Shown piece by piece: positions 17,273 through 26,799 of a stretch of 32,387 nt of DNA (positions within the stretch are counted from its first letter, which is position 1; the number at the start of each line of letters is the position of its first letter). This DNA is from an uncultured Anderseniella sp. (GTDB lineage Bacteria > Pseudomonadota > Alphaproteobacteria > Rhizobiales > Aestuariivirgaceae). The notes below the pieces were generated by a model, which saw only the letters and a program-made list of their open reading frames with translations, did not search any database and was not told the origin of the DNA. The position numbers were made by a program, and so were the translations under genes. The stretch lies in the NCBI GenBank assembly GCA_938039915.1, contig CALHUA010000006.1, positions 1 to 32,387 of the forward strand, written 5' to 3'.

Positions 17273-17956
17273 CTAAATCGTACCGAACCGATAGCCGCGG
17301 CCGCGGACTGTGTTGATCAGCTTGATATGTGCACCATCGTCAATCTTGGCACGCAGTCGCCTGATATAGACGTCGACCACATTGGTGAGCGGGTCCTGCG
17401 ACACGCCCCAGACGTTCTGCAAAATCCTGGCACGGCTTAAAACCTTGCCGGTTTCAACCATCATGAATTCCAGAAGAGCGTACTCCAGGGAGGTCAGCTC
17501 GATGGTCCGGCCGGCACGCCTGACGACAAGGGCATCACGATCAAACGTGAGGTCCCCGGCCTCCATCAAGCCCTTGGCCTGTTTCATCTCGCCCGCGTCT
17601 GCCCGCCGGTCGAGGCTTTCAAGCCGGGCCAGCAGCTCATCGAAGGCGAACGGCTTTGTCATGTAATCGTCGGCACCGAGCCTTAAGCCGCGGACAATGT
17701 CGTCAGTGCTGTCCAGGGCGGTGAGCATCAGGATCGGGGTGCGGTTGTTGTCCAGACGCAATGACCGGCATACCTCACGCCCGTCAAGCGCGGGCAGCAT
17801 GACATCAAGGATGATCGCATCCCAGGCGCCGTTGCTGGCCGCATCGAAACCGGACTTGCCGTCGGTCTGAATGTCAACCGTGTGACCTTCAGCCTTCAGC
17901 CCGCGGCCGAGGAACTCCACAATCCGAATATCATCCTCAATAAGCAACAACCTCAA
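17273..17956 (-). CDS. OmpR/PhoB-family response regulator
   Basis: MRLLLIEDDIRIVEFLGRGL...DAIILDVMLPALDG...MTKPF; winged-helix NVVDVYIRRLRAKID...INTVRGRGYRFG. Confidence 0.95.
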   Translation of the reverse strand: MRLLLIEDDIRIVEFLGRGLKAEGHTVDIQTDGKSGFDAASNGAWDAIILDVMLPALDGREVCRSLRLDNNRTPILMLTALDSTDDIVRGLRLGADDYMTKPFAFDELLARLESLDRRADAGEMKQAKGLMEAGDLTFDRDALVVRRAGRTIELTSLEYALLEFMMVETGKVLSRARILQNVWGVSQDPLTNVVDVYIRRLRAKIDDGAHIKLINTVRGRGYRFGTI

Positions 17957-19584
17957 TTCACAGTCTCCATTTCAACGTCAGCGACAGGCACAGGCTCATC
18001 GGGATGGTCTTCGACAACCGGAAGTGCAATCCGAACTGCCGTGCCACCGGAAAATTCCGTATCAATCCAGATGCGTCCGCCATGGGCATTGGTTATCGAG
18101 CGCGCAATGGGTAAGCCAAGGCCGGTGCTCCGGCGCTGGTCCGGTCCGGCTTCCACTGCGCCGCGATAAAACCTCTCGAATGCATGACTGGCATCGTCAT
18201 CCGATATGCCCGATCCGTCGTCTTCCACGCTCAGCCACCATTCATCATCGTGACGGACCAGTGAAACCTCAATGCTTACGCCTGCCGGTGAGTGTTCGAT
18301 CGCGTTGCTGATCAGGATCAGCAGCAACTGGCACAGGCGCTGGGCATCGCCCTCTACCGGCACTATCTGATCACCAAGATCCATGGACAACCGGCATTGA
18401 TCCTGCTCGAACTTCGAATGCAGTTGTTCAGCCGCCGCGACCACAGGCCCGCGCAGGTCAATGACGCTCTGGCGCATGTCCACAACACCTGCCTGCTCGC
18501 GCGCAATCAGGAAGATGTCATTGACGAACCGGGTCAACTGGTCGGAAATGGCAATGATCCTGTTCAATGCAGAGTGATAGGTCTCGCGCTGTTTCTGGCG
18601 TGCCCTGAGCGCGACTTCGGCCTCGCCGCGGACGGCCGTAATGGGGGTGCGCAGTTCGTGGCCGATGTCGGCAAAGAACTGCCGCCTGGTTTCATCGCGC
18701 CGCGTTAGTTCATCATTGGCGACCTGTAATTCGTCGGTCCGCTCCATGACCCGCTGTTCGAGCTTATCCCTGGCCTCTTCCAGCGCATTGCGCTGGGTCT
18801 GCAACTGACCGGCCATGGCGTTAAACCTGCCTGACAGCTTGGCGAACTCATCTCGCCCGGTTATCGGAATGGTATGGTCCAGCTTGCCGGATGCAAACAG
18901 CTCCGCGCCGCTTTCAAGATTGCGCAGGCTGTTAGACATTCTCAACGCAAGAGCATACATCACCCAGCCCGCCACCAGGACACCGACCAGCGACGCAAGC
19001 AGTGCTGCCCAGTACGCCACGGTGTTGTAATACTCGATCTCCCGCAGCGCATCGTCCAGTTCGGAACGCTCGTCTTCAACTGCATCATTGATAATACCCG
19101 TGACAACATCGTCGAGCCGGGTTTTAAGGCTCTTGTCGAGAAATTCGCGGGCTTCGTCGACCCGGCCATTCTTCACAAGCAATTCAGTCTGGCGCACATC
19201 GGCAAACGCGTTCTCGAGCTCCCTGGCCAATTTCCTGGCGCGTTGTTGATCTTCATCAACTTCACCGGCACGCAGCCCGACTTCATCCTCATTGATTGTC
19301 GTTTCAGTAATATCCGCAACAATCTTGAAAACCCGCGCCTGGGCTTCGCCGAGATCGAAGCTCAGGCTGCTGCCTTCGTTGAGCAGATCACGGCGCACAC
19401 GCTTGAACGTGCCCAACACCTCGCTGGACAGGCTCAGATATCCGGTCAGTTCCTCATAGGCCAGGCTGGTGCGCTTCTGATTGTATGTTGCGCTATAGGT
19501 GTACCAGAGCAGCAATACCGAACATGCGACGACAACCGCCGCAAGAGTACTGACGCTCATGACGAGTTTGGTTCTGATCTGCAT
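17953..19584 (-). CDS. HAMP-domain sensor histidine kinase
   Basis: Two TM segments with an extracytoplasmic helical domain, FFADIGHELRTPITAVRGEAEVALRAR H-box, ISNAIEHSPAG N-box, VEDDGSGIS, STGLGLPIA; 4-bp overlap with the regulator. Confidence 0.95.
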   Translation of the reverse strand: MQIRTKLVMSVSTLAAVVVACSVLLLWYTYSATYNQKRTSLAYEELTGYLSLSSEVLGTFKRVRRDLLNEGSSLSFDLGEAQARVFKIVADITETTINEDEVGLRAGEVDEDQQRARKLARELENAFADVRQTELLVKNGRVDEAREFLDKSLKTRLDDVVTGIINDAVEDERSELDDALREIEYYNTVAYWAALLASLVGVLVAGWVMYALALRMSNSLRNLESGAELFASGKLDHTIPITGRDEFAKLSGRFNAMAGQLQTQRNALEEARDKLEQRVMERTDELQVANDELTRRDETRRQFFADIGHELRTPITAVRGEAEVALRARQKQRETYHSALNRIIAISDQLTRFVNDIFLIAREQAGVVDMRQSVIDLRGPVVAAAEQLHSKFEQDQCRLSMDLGDQIVPVEGDAQRLCQLLLILISNAIEHSPAGVSIEVSLVRHDDEWWLSVEDDGSGISDDDASHAFERFYRGAVEAGPDQRRSTGLGLPIARSITNAHGGRIWIDTEFSGGTAVRIALPVVEDHPDEPVPVADVEMETVN

Positions 19585-19730
19585 GTGAACAGTAATAGGC
19601 CTTCAGGCGGCGCGAGAACAGATGTGTCACATTAACGCCAGATTAATTTGGCGCGCGCAGGTGGCTCGCGGAAATTCGGCTGATATGCATAATGCCTAGC
19701 CTTGATGCTGGTTGTGGAGTTCGCCTGAGC

Positions 19731-20897
19731 ATGCACGTAAATGACACATCTCGGGTCGAGCGGAAAAACGGCACCCGAGTGATTGCTGCAGCAGGTCTGT
19801 TGTGCCTGGTATTGGGCTCCGTACATGCATTCTCGGTGTTTCTGGTACCGCTGGAAACCGCCTGGTCGGCATCCAGGGCCAAGGTCAGCCTGATTTATTC
19901 TTTTGCGCTGATCACACTGACAATCTCGGTGCTCGTCGGCCCAAGATATTTTCATCGCCTGCCCGCCGGTTCCATTCTGCTGGCGTCCGGTCTCGTCGCT
20001 GCCAGTGGAACCTTGATTACGGCTTTTGCGCCCGGGTTTATCGCAGCCGTGTTCGGGTACAGCGTGCTGTTCGGGGCGGCCAACGGTATTGGGTACGGCT
20101 TCGGTCTGCAGGTCGCAGCAAAAGCCAATACAGGTCGCGAAGGCATGGCCATGGGCATTGTGACTGCGTGTTATGCCACCGGTGCCATGATCGCGCCGGC
20201 CTGGTTTCAGTGGGCGTTGTCGCATGGCGGGTTCCAGACCGCCATGACCGGCCTGACCATTGCCCTGATCAGCGCGTCTGTTTTCGGTTCCATGATCGTC
20301 AGCGGTACGGGCGCGCGGCTGGATCCGCCGGAGTTGCAAACCGCACACAACAAGATCAGCCCAGGCGAAATGGCACTGCTGTGGACCGGTTTCGGTGCAG
20401 CTGTATTCTCCGGCCTGATGGTCATCGGCCATGCCGCCGAGATCGCCAGGTCGGATCAGCTTGCCCACCTGATCTGGATTGCCCCTACCCTGATCGCCGG
20501 TTTTAACCTGGCAGGCAGCCTGTCGGGTGGGCATCTGGCAGATGCCATGGCACCGAGACTGTTGCTGTCAGGCCTTGCTGTGGTCTTGTCCGGCGTGCTT
20601 GCGGTACTGGCCGTCAGTGCTCCCGGCCTGCCGGTCCTGGCCGGCATTGCATGCGTCGGGTTTTGCTATGGTGCCATCATCTCCATCTACCCGGCCATCA
20701 TTGCCAAACGCTATGGCATGACCAACAGCGCGCGTATTTATGGTCGAGTGTTTACGGCCTGGGGCACAGCCGGACTGGCCGGCCCCTGGCTGGCTGGCGC
20801 ACTGTTTGATGCAACGGGCGGTTACACAGTCGCCCTTACGGTTGCTGCCGGGCTGAGCCTTATGTCTGCACTGGCGGTGCATGTGCTGTTTCGGTAA
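19731..20897 (+). CDS. MFS transporter (OFA/MCT-like)
   Basis: Multi-TM 12-helix pattern, GLLCLVLGSVHAFSVFLVPLETAWSASRAKVSLIYSFALITLTISVLVGPRYFHR; start at MHVND or 19692. Confidence 0.88.
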   Translation: MHVNDTSRVERKNGTRVIAAAGLLCLVLGSVHAFSVFLVPLETAWSASRAKVSLIYSFALITLTISVLVGPRYFHRLPAGSILLASGLVAASGTLITAFAPGFIAAVFGYSVLFGAANGIGYGFGLQVAAKANTGREGMAMGIVTACYATGAMIAPAWFQWALSHGGFQTAMTGLTIALISASVFGSMIVSGTGARLDPPELQTAHNKISPGEMALLWTGFGAAVFSGLMVIGHAAEIARSDQLAHLIWIAPTLIAGFNLAGSLSGGHLADAMAPRLLLSGLAVVLSGVLAVLAVSAPGLPVLAGIACVGFCYGAIISIYPAIIAKRYGMTNSARIYGRVFTAWGTAGLAGPWLAGALFDATGGYTVALTVAAGLSLMSALAVHVLFR

Positions 20898-20972
20898 TCC
20901 CCATAAAGTTGCCGTGACAGGCTGAAAGCGATATTCAATAGGACCGAATGCAAAAACCAAGGGGCATGTGCC

Positions 20973-21572
20973 ATGAGACTGACTATCGCTGCTTCCATCA
21001 TGTTTCTGGCCTGTATTCAACCCAGCCTTGCCGAGCCTTGCCAGGAGAAATTCGCTCAGTTGCTGATCCACGGGAACGGACCGGATCCGGTGACGATCCG
21101 CATCACGTCGGAACCGAAGGGTGGCAAGGTTTCAAAGAACGACTTCTTTTTCAAAGCTACCGGTCACTGGATGACGGTGATGACGGATCCGGCAAATCAG
21201 CCCATTACACTGGCCTACAACAACAAGATGTACACTTCCTCAGACGAGGGTAAGTCCTGGAAAAAAATCCGGGAGATGGATAGCGAACAGAACCGGCTCG
21301 ACAACATCAAAAACCAGCAGGAGAATGCAAAAACAATCAGGAATGCCGCATGTGGGGAGGAAATGCTCGACGGCGTGCCGCATGACACGGTCGAAGCCGA
21401 TTTTGATACCGTGCAGCAGTACAAGTCCTCAAACCACTACAAATACTGGGTCAACCGTGAAACCGGTTGGATAACCAAAGTCACCTATGCGTCCAAGAGC
21501 AGCGGATATGAGAGCTTTACAACCCAGTTGCTGGAAAAGACGCCGGACCTGACATTGCCGATGCCCGAATAG
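20973..21572 (+). CDS. secreted hypothetical protein
   Basis: Signal peptide MRLTIAASIMFLACIQPSLAEPC; C-terminal half YKSSNHYKYWVNRETGWITKVTYASKS looks like a beta-rich fold. Confidence 0.7.
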   Translation: MRLTIAASIMFLACIQPSLAEPCQEKFAQLLIHGNGPDPVTIRITSEPKGGKVSKNDFFFKATGHWMTVMTDPANQPITLAYNNKMYTSSDEGKSWKKIREMDSEQNRLDNIKNQQENAKTIRNAACGEEMLDGVPHDTVEADFDTVQQYKSSNHYKYWVNRETGWITKVTYASKSSGYESFTTQLLEKTPDLTLPMPE

Positions 21573-21616
21573 GCCCGAATGGATATGTTCCCGCCGGTCA
21601 GCCATAGCGAAAGCAA

Positions 21617-22486
21617 GTGATCATGTTCCGGTTCAAGGATTGGGATCAAAAACGGCATACCGGCCTGACAGGCCTCGCGACCGTGGCAGCCGTCTTCCTG
21701 GTGTCATTGCTCAGCCACGCAAAGGTATTTGCAGAAGCTCCTTTCGAGTTCAAACATCCCGTCGCCAACCAGACCTATGACACGCTCCCGATCCCGTTGC
21801 AGATCATCCGCCGGCCGGGAACGGCGGTTCCTGAGGCTGAAGCCATCGACGTACATTTCGAAATCAGGCAGTGGCCGCACCCTTATGGCTTTGTGACGCC
21901 GGTGAGAAACGCAATTATGCCCGGTGAGAAAGACCATGCCGCGAGTCTGGTATATTTCTGGACAACCACGCCGGGCACCTATTCGATCCGTGCCCGTGCT
22001 GACGGTTTCAAGGACCATCCGGTCGAAATCACCTTCACCACGACATTTACCCTGGAACGCCCGCTTTACCGCATCGTCAAACCGGACAACCGGATTTACC
22101 AGGGTGCAAAGGTGCCTTTGGTCGTCGATTGGGATCCGTTCTGGGCGACCGTCCCGCACCGGCCCTACGGAACACTTTACGCCGAGGTTGAGCGTTGGGA
22201 CGAAGACAAGCAGGCCTGGCGACCGGAATGGAGGTCAGGAAATCTGACCGGATTTCAACTGCCGATCATTCTGCCGGGGCATTTTCCGATGGGTGTCCAG
22301 GTCCCCGGAAAGCCGACTGCCAAGCGCGTCCGTGTGCGTCCGTCGTTCAGCAAGAAGGCTTATGCCCGGCCGACCGGATGGCACTATTTCTGCCATGCAC
22401 GCCGGGGCAAGACTAACGTTGGATCGGCACAGGACCGTGAACCGTGCAAGGACATCAGCGTGGAAGCCGGATCGCCTTCAGAATGA
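21617..22486 (+). CDS. secreted hypothetical protein with two Ig-like repeats
   Basis: N-terminal TM/signal segment; internal repeat FKHPVANQTYDTLPIPLQI / IVKPDNRIYQGAKVPLVVD; GTG start. Confidence 0.7.
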   Translation: MIMFRFKDWDQKRHTGLTGLATVAAVFLVSLLSHAKVFAEAPFEFKHPVANQTYDTLPIPLQIIRRPGTAVPEAEAIDVHFEIRQWPHPYGFVTPVRNAIMPGEKDHAASLVYFWTTTPGTYSIRARADGFKDHPVEITFTTTFTLERPLYRIVKPDNRIYQGAKVPLVVDWDPFWATVPHRPYGTLYAEVERWDEDKQAWRPEWRSGNLTGFQLPIILPGHFPMGVQVPGKPTAKRVRVRPSFSKKAYARPTGWHYFCHARRGKTNVGSAQDREPCKDISVEAGSPSE

Positions 22487-22599
22487 AGGCAAGTCGCATC
22501 CGATACCCAGGCGACCAATCAGCCCCGGCCGCAAGCAGGCGAACTAAGCTGGTCAGAACGAAAAGGGTTACCGGTTTTGACTAAAAACAAGGAAGCAAC

Positions 22600-22676
22600 T
22601 GGTGATCCCGGCAGGATTCGAACCTGCGACCATCAGCTTAGAAGGCTGGTGCTCTATCCAGCTGAGCTACGGGACC
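22600..22676 (-). tRNA. tRNA-Arg (anticodon TCT)
   Basis: Minus strand GGTCCCGTAGCTCAGCTGGATAGAGCACCAGCCTTCTAAGCTGATGGTCGCAGGTTCGAATCCTGCCGGGATCACCA; cloverleaf and encoded CCA. Confidence 0.95.
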
Positions 22677-22870
22677 GTTGTTCAGCAGTTGCGGCATCCT
22701 GTTTGCCGCAAGTGCGTGCGTCCCGCAAGTGTTAGATGTCGCTCTGGATCGTTCACGGCAGTCTCATTTCATTCGACGCCTGCGCGGGGGCGAGCACGGC
22801 TCGCCTCGCGGTCGCTCGGTTTTGAAACTTAATCAAACCAGTTGTGCGGAATTACGTGAACTGTCTAAGC

Positions 22871-23176
22871 CTAGTGCGTCCAGTTATCCGTCCGGCCCCA
22901 GCGGAAATTGTCGGAATAGGACTTGGATTTGGCGGACGGCTTTTTCGGCTCGATGACCTGGTAGGCATGGCCTTTGCGCCTGGCGTAGTTTTCCGCTTCT
23001 TCACGGGTGGCAAAGGTCAGCTTCAACTGCTGCTTCATGTCACCGGATGATGTCCAGCCCATCAGCGGGTCGGTTTCACGCGGGGCTTCTGCTTCAAATT
23101 CCAGCACCCAGTTTTTTGTTTTGGCTTTGCCGGACTGCATGGCATTGCGCGACGGCTGGTAAATGCGTGCAGGCAT
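22871..23176 (-). CDS. ETC complex I accessory subunit, NDUFS4-like
   Basis: ARIYQPSRNAMQSGKAKTKNWVLEFEAEAPRETDPLMGWTSSGDMKQQLKLTFATREEAENYARRKGHAYQV. Confidence 0.93.
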   Translation of the reverse strand: MPARIYQPSRNAMQSGKAKTKNWVLEFEAEAPRETDPLMGWTSSGDMKQQLKLTFATREEAENYARRKGHAYQVIEPKKPSAKSKSYSDNFRWGRTDNWTH

Positions 23177-23238
23177 GGTTGTCGCCTCCAGTGTTGCCGG
23201 TTGGCTTCAATCTCGTTTCAGGGCGGCCCGGTGGCCGG

Positions 23239-23315
<77 letters not shown>

Positions 23316-23424
23316 AATGCCGTTGCCGGACAAACCATCCCTGACTGGTGAGAGGGTGGTTACAGGAAAACACACCTGCTCGGCAAGGGGGTAAGTGTCC
23401 AGACAGGAATGTTTTTTGATGGCC

Positions 23425-23886
23425 CTAGGAACCATTGAAAAATCGATGCTTCAACTTGCTGCCCGGCCTGATGCCAAGTTGCGCAGCCGTGCCGGCAACA
23501 ACCTCCATCACGGCAGTCACCTCCCGGCCCGCACTGAGGACATCAAGCGACTGTGGAACCGTGTTGGCCTGAACATGCACAACGGTGCCGTCCGCGGTCA
23601 CAAACAGCATGTCGAGAGACAGATAGGTATTGCGCATCCACATGGAGACGACGCGGGGGCTGGGCCAGTGAAACAGCATGGCCTCGCGTTCACCCATGGA
23701 TCGGCGAAACATCAGTCCGCGCGAGCGGGTGTCGTCATTGGTGGCAAGTTCGGTGGCAAATGCAATGTCACCGCGGTCAGTGGTCACGACCACCTGCTCA
23801 ACCGGCAGGCGAACCACTTCTTCCGACGCCAGCGATGGCCCGGCAAGAAACAACAAGGAAAACAGGACTGACGCCAATATCCGCAT
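23425..23886 (-). CDS. DUF192 family protein, exported
   Basis: Signal peptide MRILASVLFSLLFLAGPSLA; RSRGLMFRRSMGEREAMLFHWPSPRVVSMWMRNTYLSLDMLFV. Confidence 0.92.
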   Translation of the reverse strand: MRILASVLFSLLFLAGPSLASEEVVRLPVEQVVVTTDRGDIAFATELATNDDTRSRGLMFRRSMGEREAMLFHWPSPRVVSMWMRNTYLSLDMLFVTADGTVVHVQANTVPQSLDVLSAGREVTAVMEVVAGTAAQLGIRPGSKLKHRFFNGS

Positions 23887-23918
23887 GGCATGTCTTGTAC
23901 GCCGTATCCGGCAGCGGA

Positions 23919-24545
23919 TCAATTCGTGCCGGGCAACCGGTCGTCATCGAGGCTGAGACGAACTTCAGCAGCCATCTTGCCCTTGGCACCGTCACCAAAA
24001 CGGACATAGATCCACTGGTCCGGTTCTATCTCAGCGATCGCGGTTTTGCGCAGCACCTCCATGTGAATGAAGATGTCGGGCTCACCTTCGCCTTCACTGG
24101 CAAATCCGAAGCCCCGGGTGCGATTGAACCACTTGACCTTCACGCGGGTCCATTCACTGCCGGCCTCAACATTCTGGTGAGTGCGCGGTACGCGCTCAAC
24201 CGGATGAATCGCGGTGGTGGTATCGACATCGAGCACGCGCAGGCATTGGATACCCTTTTGACGCTGCACGGCTTCGCAAACCACGCGCGTGCCTTCCAGA
24301 GGCGCGTCAAAACCATCGCGCTTGAGGCAGCTCAAATGCAACAGCACATCAGGAATGCCGCTGTCGGGTATGATGAAGCCATAGCCGCGCGCTACGTCAA
24401 ACCACTTGACGAAGCCTGCCACTTCGAAAATTTCAACATTAGATTCCAGCTCTGATAGTGAAGATTGGCGCACTTGTCCGGTCTGTGCCGGTGTGTTGTT
24501 TCTTAAGTCAGCCCCATCGTCCACTGGCCCGCCATCACCAGCCAT
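23919..24545 (-). CDS. double cold-shock-domain protein
   Basis: Two CSDs: [31 protein letters not shown] and [29 protein letters not shown]. Confidence 0.93.
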   Translation of the reverse strand: MAGDGGPVDDGADLRNNTPAQTGQVRQSSLSELESNVEIFEVAGFVKWFDVARGYGFIIPDSGIPDVLLHLSCLKRDGFDAPLEGTRVVCEAVQRQKGIQCLRVLDVDTTTAIHPVERVPRTHQNVEAGSEWTRVKVKWFNRTRGFGFASEGEGEPDIFIHMEVLRKTAIAEIEPDQWIYVRFGDGAKGKMAAEVRLSLDDDRLPGTN

Positions 24546-25072
24546 AATAACCGCTCCTAACCTCTACTCAATCCGCCGCCTACAGTTGTCCTCAACCAAA
24601 TGATGGTCAAACAACGGCGATTTGTACAGCCATCCCACGGGGAAATTTTCGGATATACACAAAGTTGATCGATGTTGGCGCAAGCGCTGCAATCACCGGT
24701 TGTCTTAACGCCCGGTTAACCGTTTGAAAATCCGGCTTTTTTGTGATTTTTTTGTGACTCTCATGTTTTTCCGGTTTAATTTTTTTTCTTGGCAAACCTG
24801 TGCGCAACCCGGTCTGATCCCCGGCATCGGCGACCTTTCCGGCGGATGCGACTGCCAGAAACCGGCATGTAAGACCGCGAATCAACACCGGAAGAGAGAC
24901 CTTGCAGTCTCAATACCAGGCCGTATCCGGGGTCTAAATTCTCATTTTTTGAATAACAATGCTCCGCTGTGGGCAACACATGATCGCAACACTGCAATTT
25001 TGCATTTTTTATAGTCAATTTGTCGCACGTCTGTACAGTGTTGATCAAGGAAGCAGAGGAGGGAACCATATC

Positions 25073-26734
25073 ATGGCACTGAAGCCAGCACTTACTGATC
25101 TTCCGATCAAGACGGCGGATGCCGGATTTTACAAAGGGTTCAGTAAGGACGTTACCATCGCGTCCAAATTCATTATTGGCGGACTTGTAATCTGGGCAGT
25201 GGCGTTTCCGGAACAGGCCGGAGCGGTACTCAACAAGTTCAATTCATTCATTCTGAGCAATTTCGCTACCTGGTATATCTGGGTGGTGGCGCTGTTTGTC
25301 CTGGTGTGCATTCTGCTGGCCATCTGGCCTGCGGCGGGCAAGCTCAATCTGGGCCAGGACGGGGAAAAGCCGGAGTTTTCCAACTTCTCCTGGTTCTCCA
25401 TGATGTTCGGCGCCGGTATCGGCGTCGGCATGCTGACCTGGGCGGTGGCAGAACCGGTTTATCATTTCGGCAATAACCCGGAGGTGATCAAGGGCCTGAC
25501 CAATGGCGGCACTGCGGACAATATCCGCATGGCCTATAAGTGGTCGTTCCTGCACTGGGGGCTTGGTGCGTGGGCGTGTTATGCCATCGCCGGACTGGCG
25601 CTGGCGTTCTTCAGCTATCGCCGCAACCTGCCGCTGACCATCCGCTCATCGCTGACGCCTTTGTTCGGCAAGACGCTGTCCGGCCCGTTCGGCAACGTGA
25701 TTGATATTGTTGCCGTGGTGGCCACCATTTTGGGTGTGGCCCAGACGCTGGGCTTTGGCGTCGAGCAGTTTGTGTCCGGTCTTGCCCGCATCGGCATTGG
25801 CGGCCTGCAGACCGCGGAAGGCACGGCCAGTTCGGCCGGCATCATCGTGGCCATCGTAGCGATCATGGGGGCCTCGACGCTGTCAGCCCTGTCGGGTGTC
25901 GGCAAGGGCATCAAGTGGCTGTCCAACATCAACATGGTGCTGTCCATTGCGCTGCTTTCGTTCTTCCTGCTGTTCGGCTCGACATTCTTCGGCCTGCAGG
26001 CACTTGTGGTCGGCATCTGGGACTATCTCATTGCCATGCCGGACATGATGTTCCGGGTCTGGCAGGGTGACGGCAATCCGGACAGCGTGGCGACGAAGCT
26101 GGCTGGCTGGCAGGGCGCATGGTCTGTGTTCTACTGGGCCTGGTGGGTGGCGTTTGCACCGTTTGTGGGTTTGTTCCTGGCGCGTATTTCCAAAGGCCGG
26201 ACGATCCGCGAGTTTGTGCTCGGTGCCATGATCGTACCGTCACTGATGTGCTTTGTGTGGTTCACCTGGGCCGGTGGCACCGCCATTGATCTGGAGCTGA
26301 ACGGTGGTGCCGGCGGCGTCATCACCTCGGCACCTGACGGTGACAAGATCTTTGCCATGACCAACTTCATGCTGTCACCGATTTCCGAAGTGCTGTCGTG
26401 GCTGATGTCGTTCATGATCGTGGTGTTGCTGATGACCTACCTGGTCACCTCGGCTGACAGTGCGGTGCTGATTGTGAACACCATCAATGCCGCCGGTGAT
26501 GAGGGCCCCAAGGCGCGTCCGCACATCATCTTCTGGGGTGTCGCGCTTGGCGCCGTGGTTGCCGCTTTGCTGCTGGTGGGTGGCCTGAAGGCCATTCAGA
26601 CGGCCATGGTGATCGGGGCACTGCCGTTTTCCATTGTGATGATGTTGATGTGCTTTGCGCTGATCAAGGCCATCTACAATGACAGCCGGCGTGAAAAGGC
26701 CGGCATGGACACGGTCGTCAACGCGGCCGAATAG
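25073..26734 (+). CDS. BCCT-family transporter (copy 1)
   Basis: EFSNFSWFSMMFGAGIGVGMLTWAVAEP, FYWAWWVAFAPFVGLFLARISKGRTIREFV, YLVTSADSAVLIVNT; start at MALKP. Confidence 0.95.
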   Translation: MALKPALTDLPIKTADAGFYKGFSKDVTIASKFIIGGLVIWAVAFPEQAGAVLNKFNSFILSNFATWYIWVVALFVLVCILLAIWPAAGKLNLGQDGEKPEFSNFSWFSMMFGAGIGVGMLTWAVAEPVYHFGNNPEVIKGLTNGGTADNIRMAYKWSFLHWGLGAWACYAIAGLALAFFSYRRNLPLTIRSSLTPLFGKTLSGPFGNVIDIVAVVATILGVAQTLGFGVEQFVSGLARIGIGGLQTAEGTASSAGIIVAIVAIMGASTLSALSGVGKGIKWLSNINMVLSIALLSFFLLFGSTFFGLQALVVGIWDYLIAMPDMMFRVWQGDGNPDSVATKLAGWQGAWSVFYWAWWVAFAPFVGLFLARISKGRTIREFVLGAMIVPSLMCFVWFTWAGGTAIDLELNGGAGGVITSAPDGDKIFAMTNFMLSPISEVLSWLMSFMIVVLLMTYLVTSADSAVLIVNTINAAGDEGPKARPHIIFWGVALGAVVAALLLVGGLKAIQTAMVIGALPFSIVMMLMCFALIKAIYNDSRREKAGMDTVVNAAE

Positions 26735-26756
26735 GCCTGGCAGACAAAAACCAAGG

Positions 26757-26790
26757 AACCCCGCTGCTCGCGCAGCGGGGGTTTTTGTTT
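26757..26790 (+). terminator. Rho-independent terminator after BCCT copy 1
   Basis: CCCCGCTGCTCGCGCAGCGGGG followed by GTTTTTG. Confidence 0.88.
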
Positions 26791-26799
26791 GATCTGATA

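Noticed and set aside
19632-20534. 300-aa minus-strand ORF
   Set aside because: Antisense shadow of the MFS transporter; Gln/His/Arg-rich low-plausibility translation.
24880-24940. Possible glycine-type riboswitch (GGAAGAGAGACC...) upstream of BCCT copy 1
   Set aside because: The expected GCCGAAGG-type core is not present; only a short hairpin is supported.
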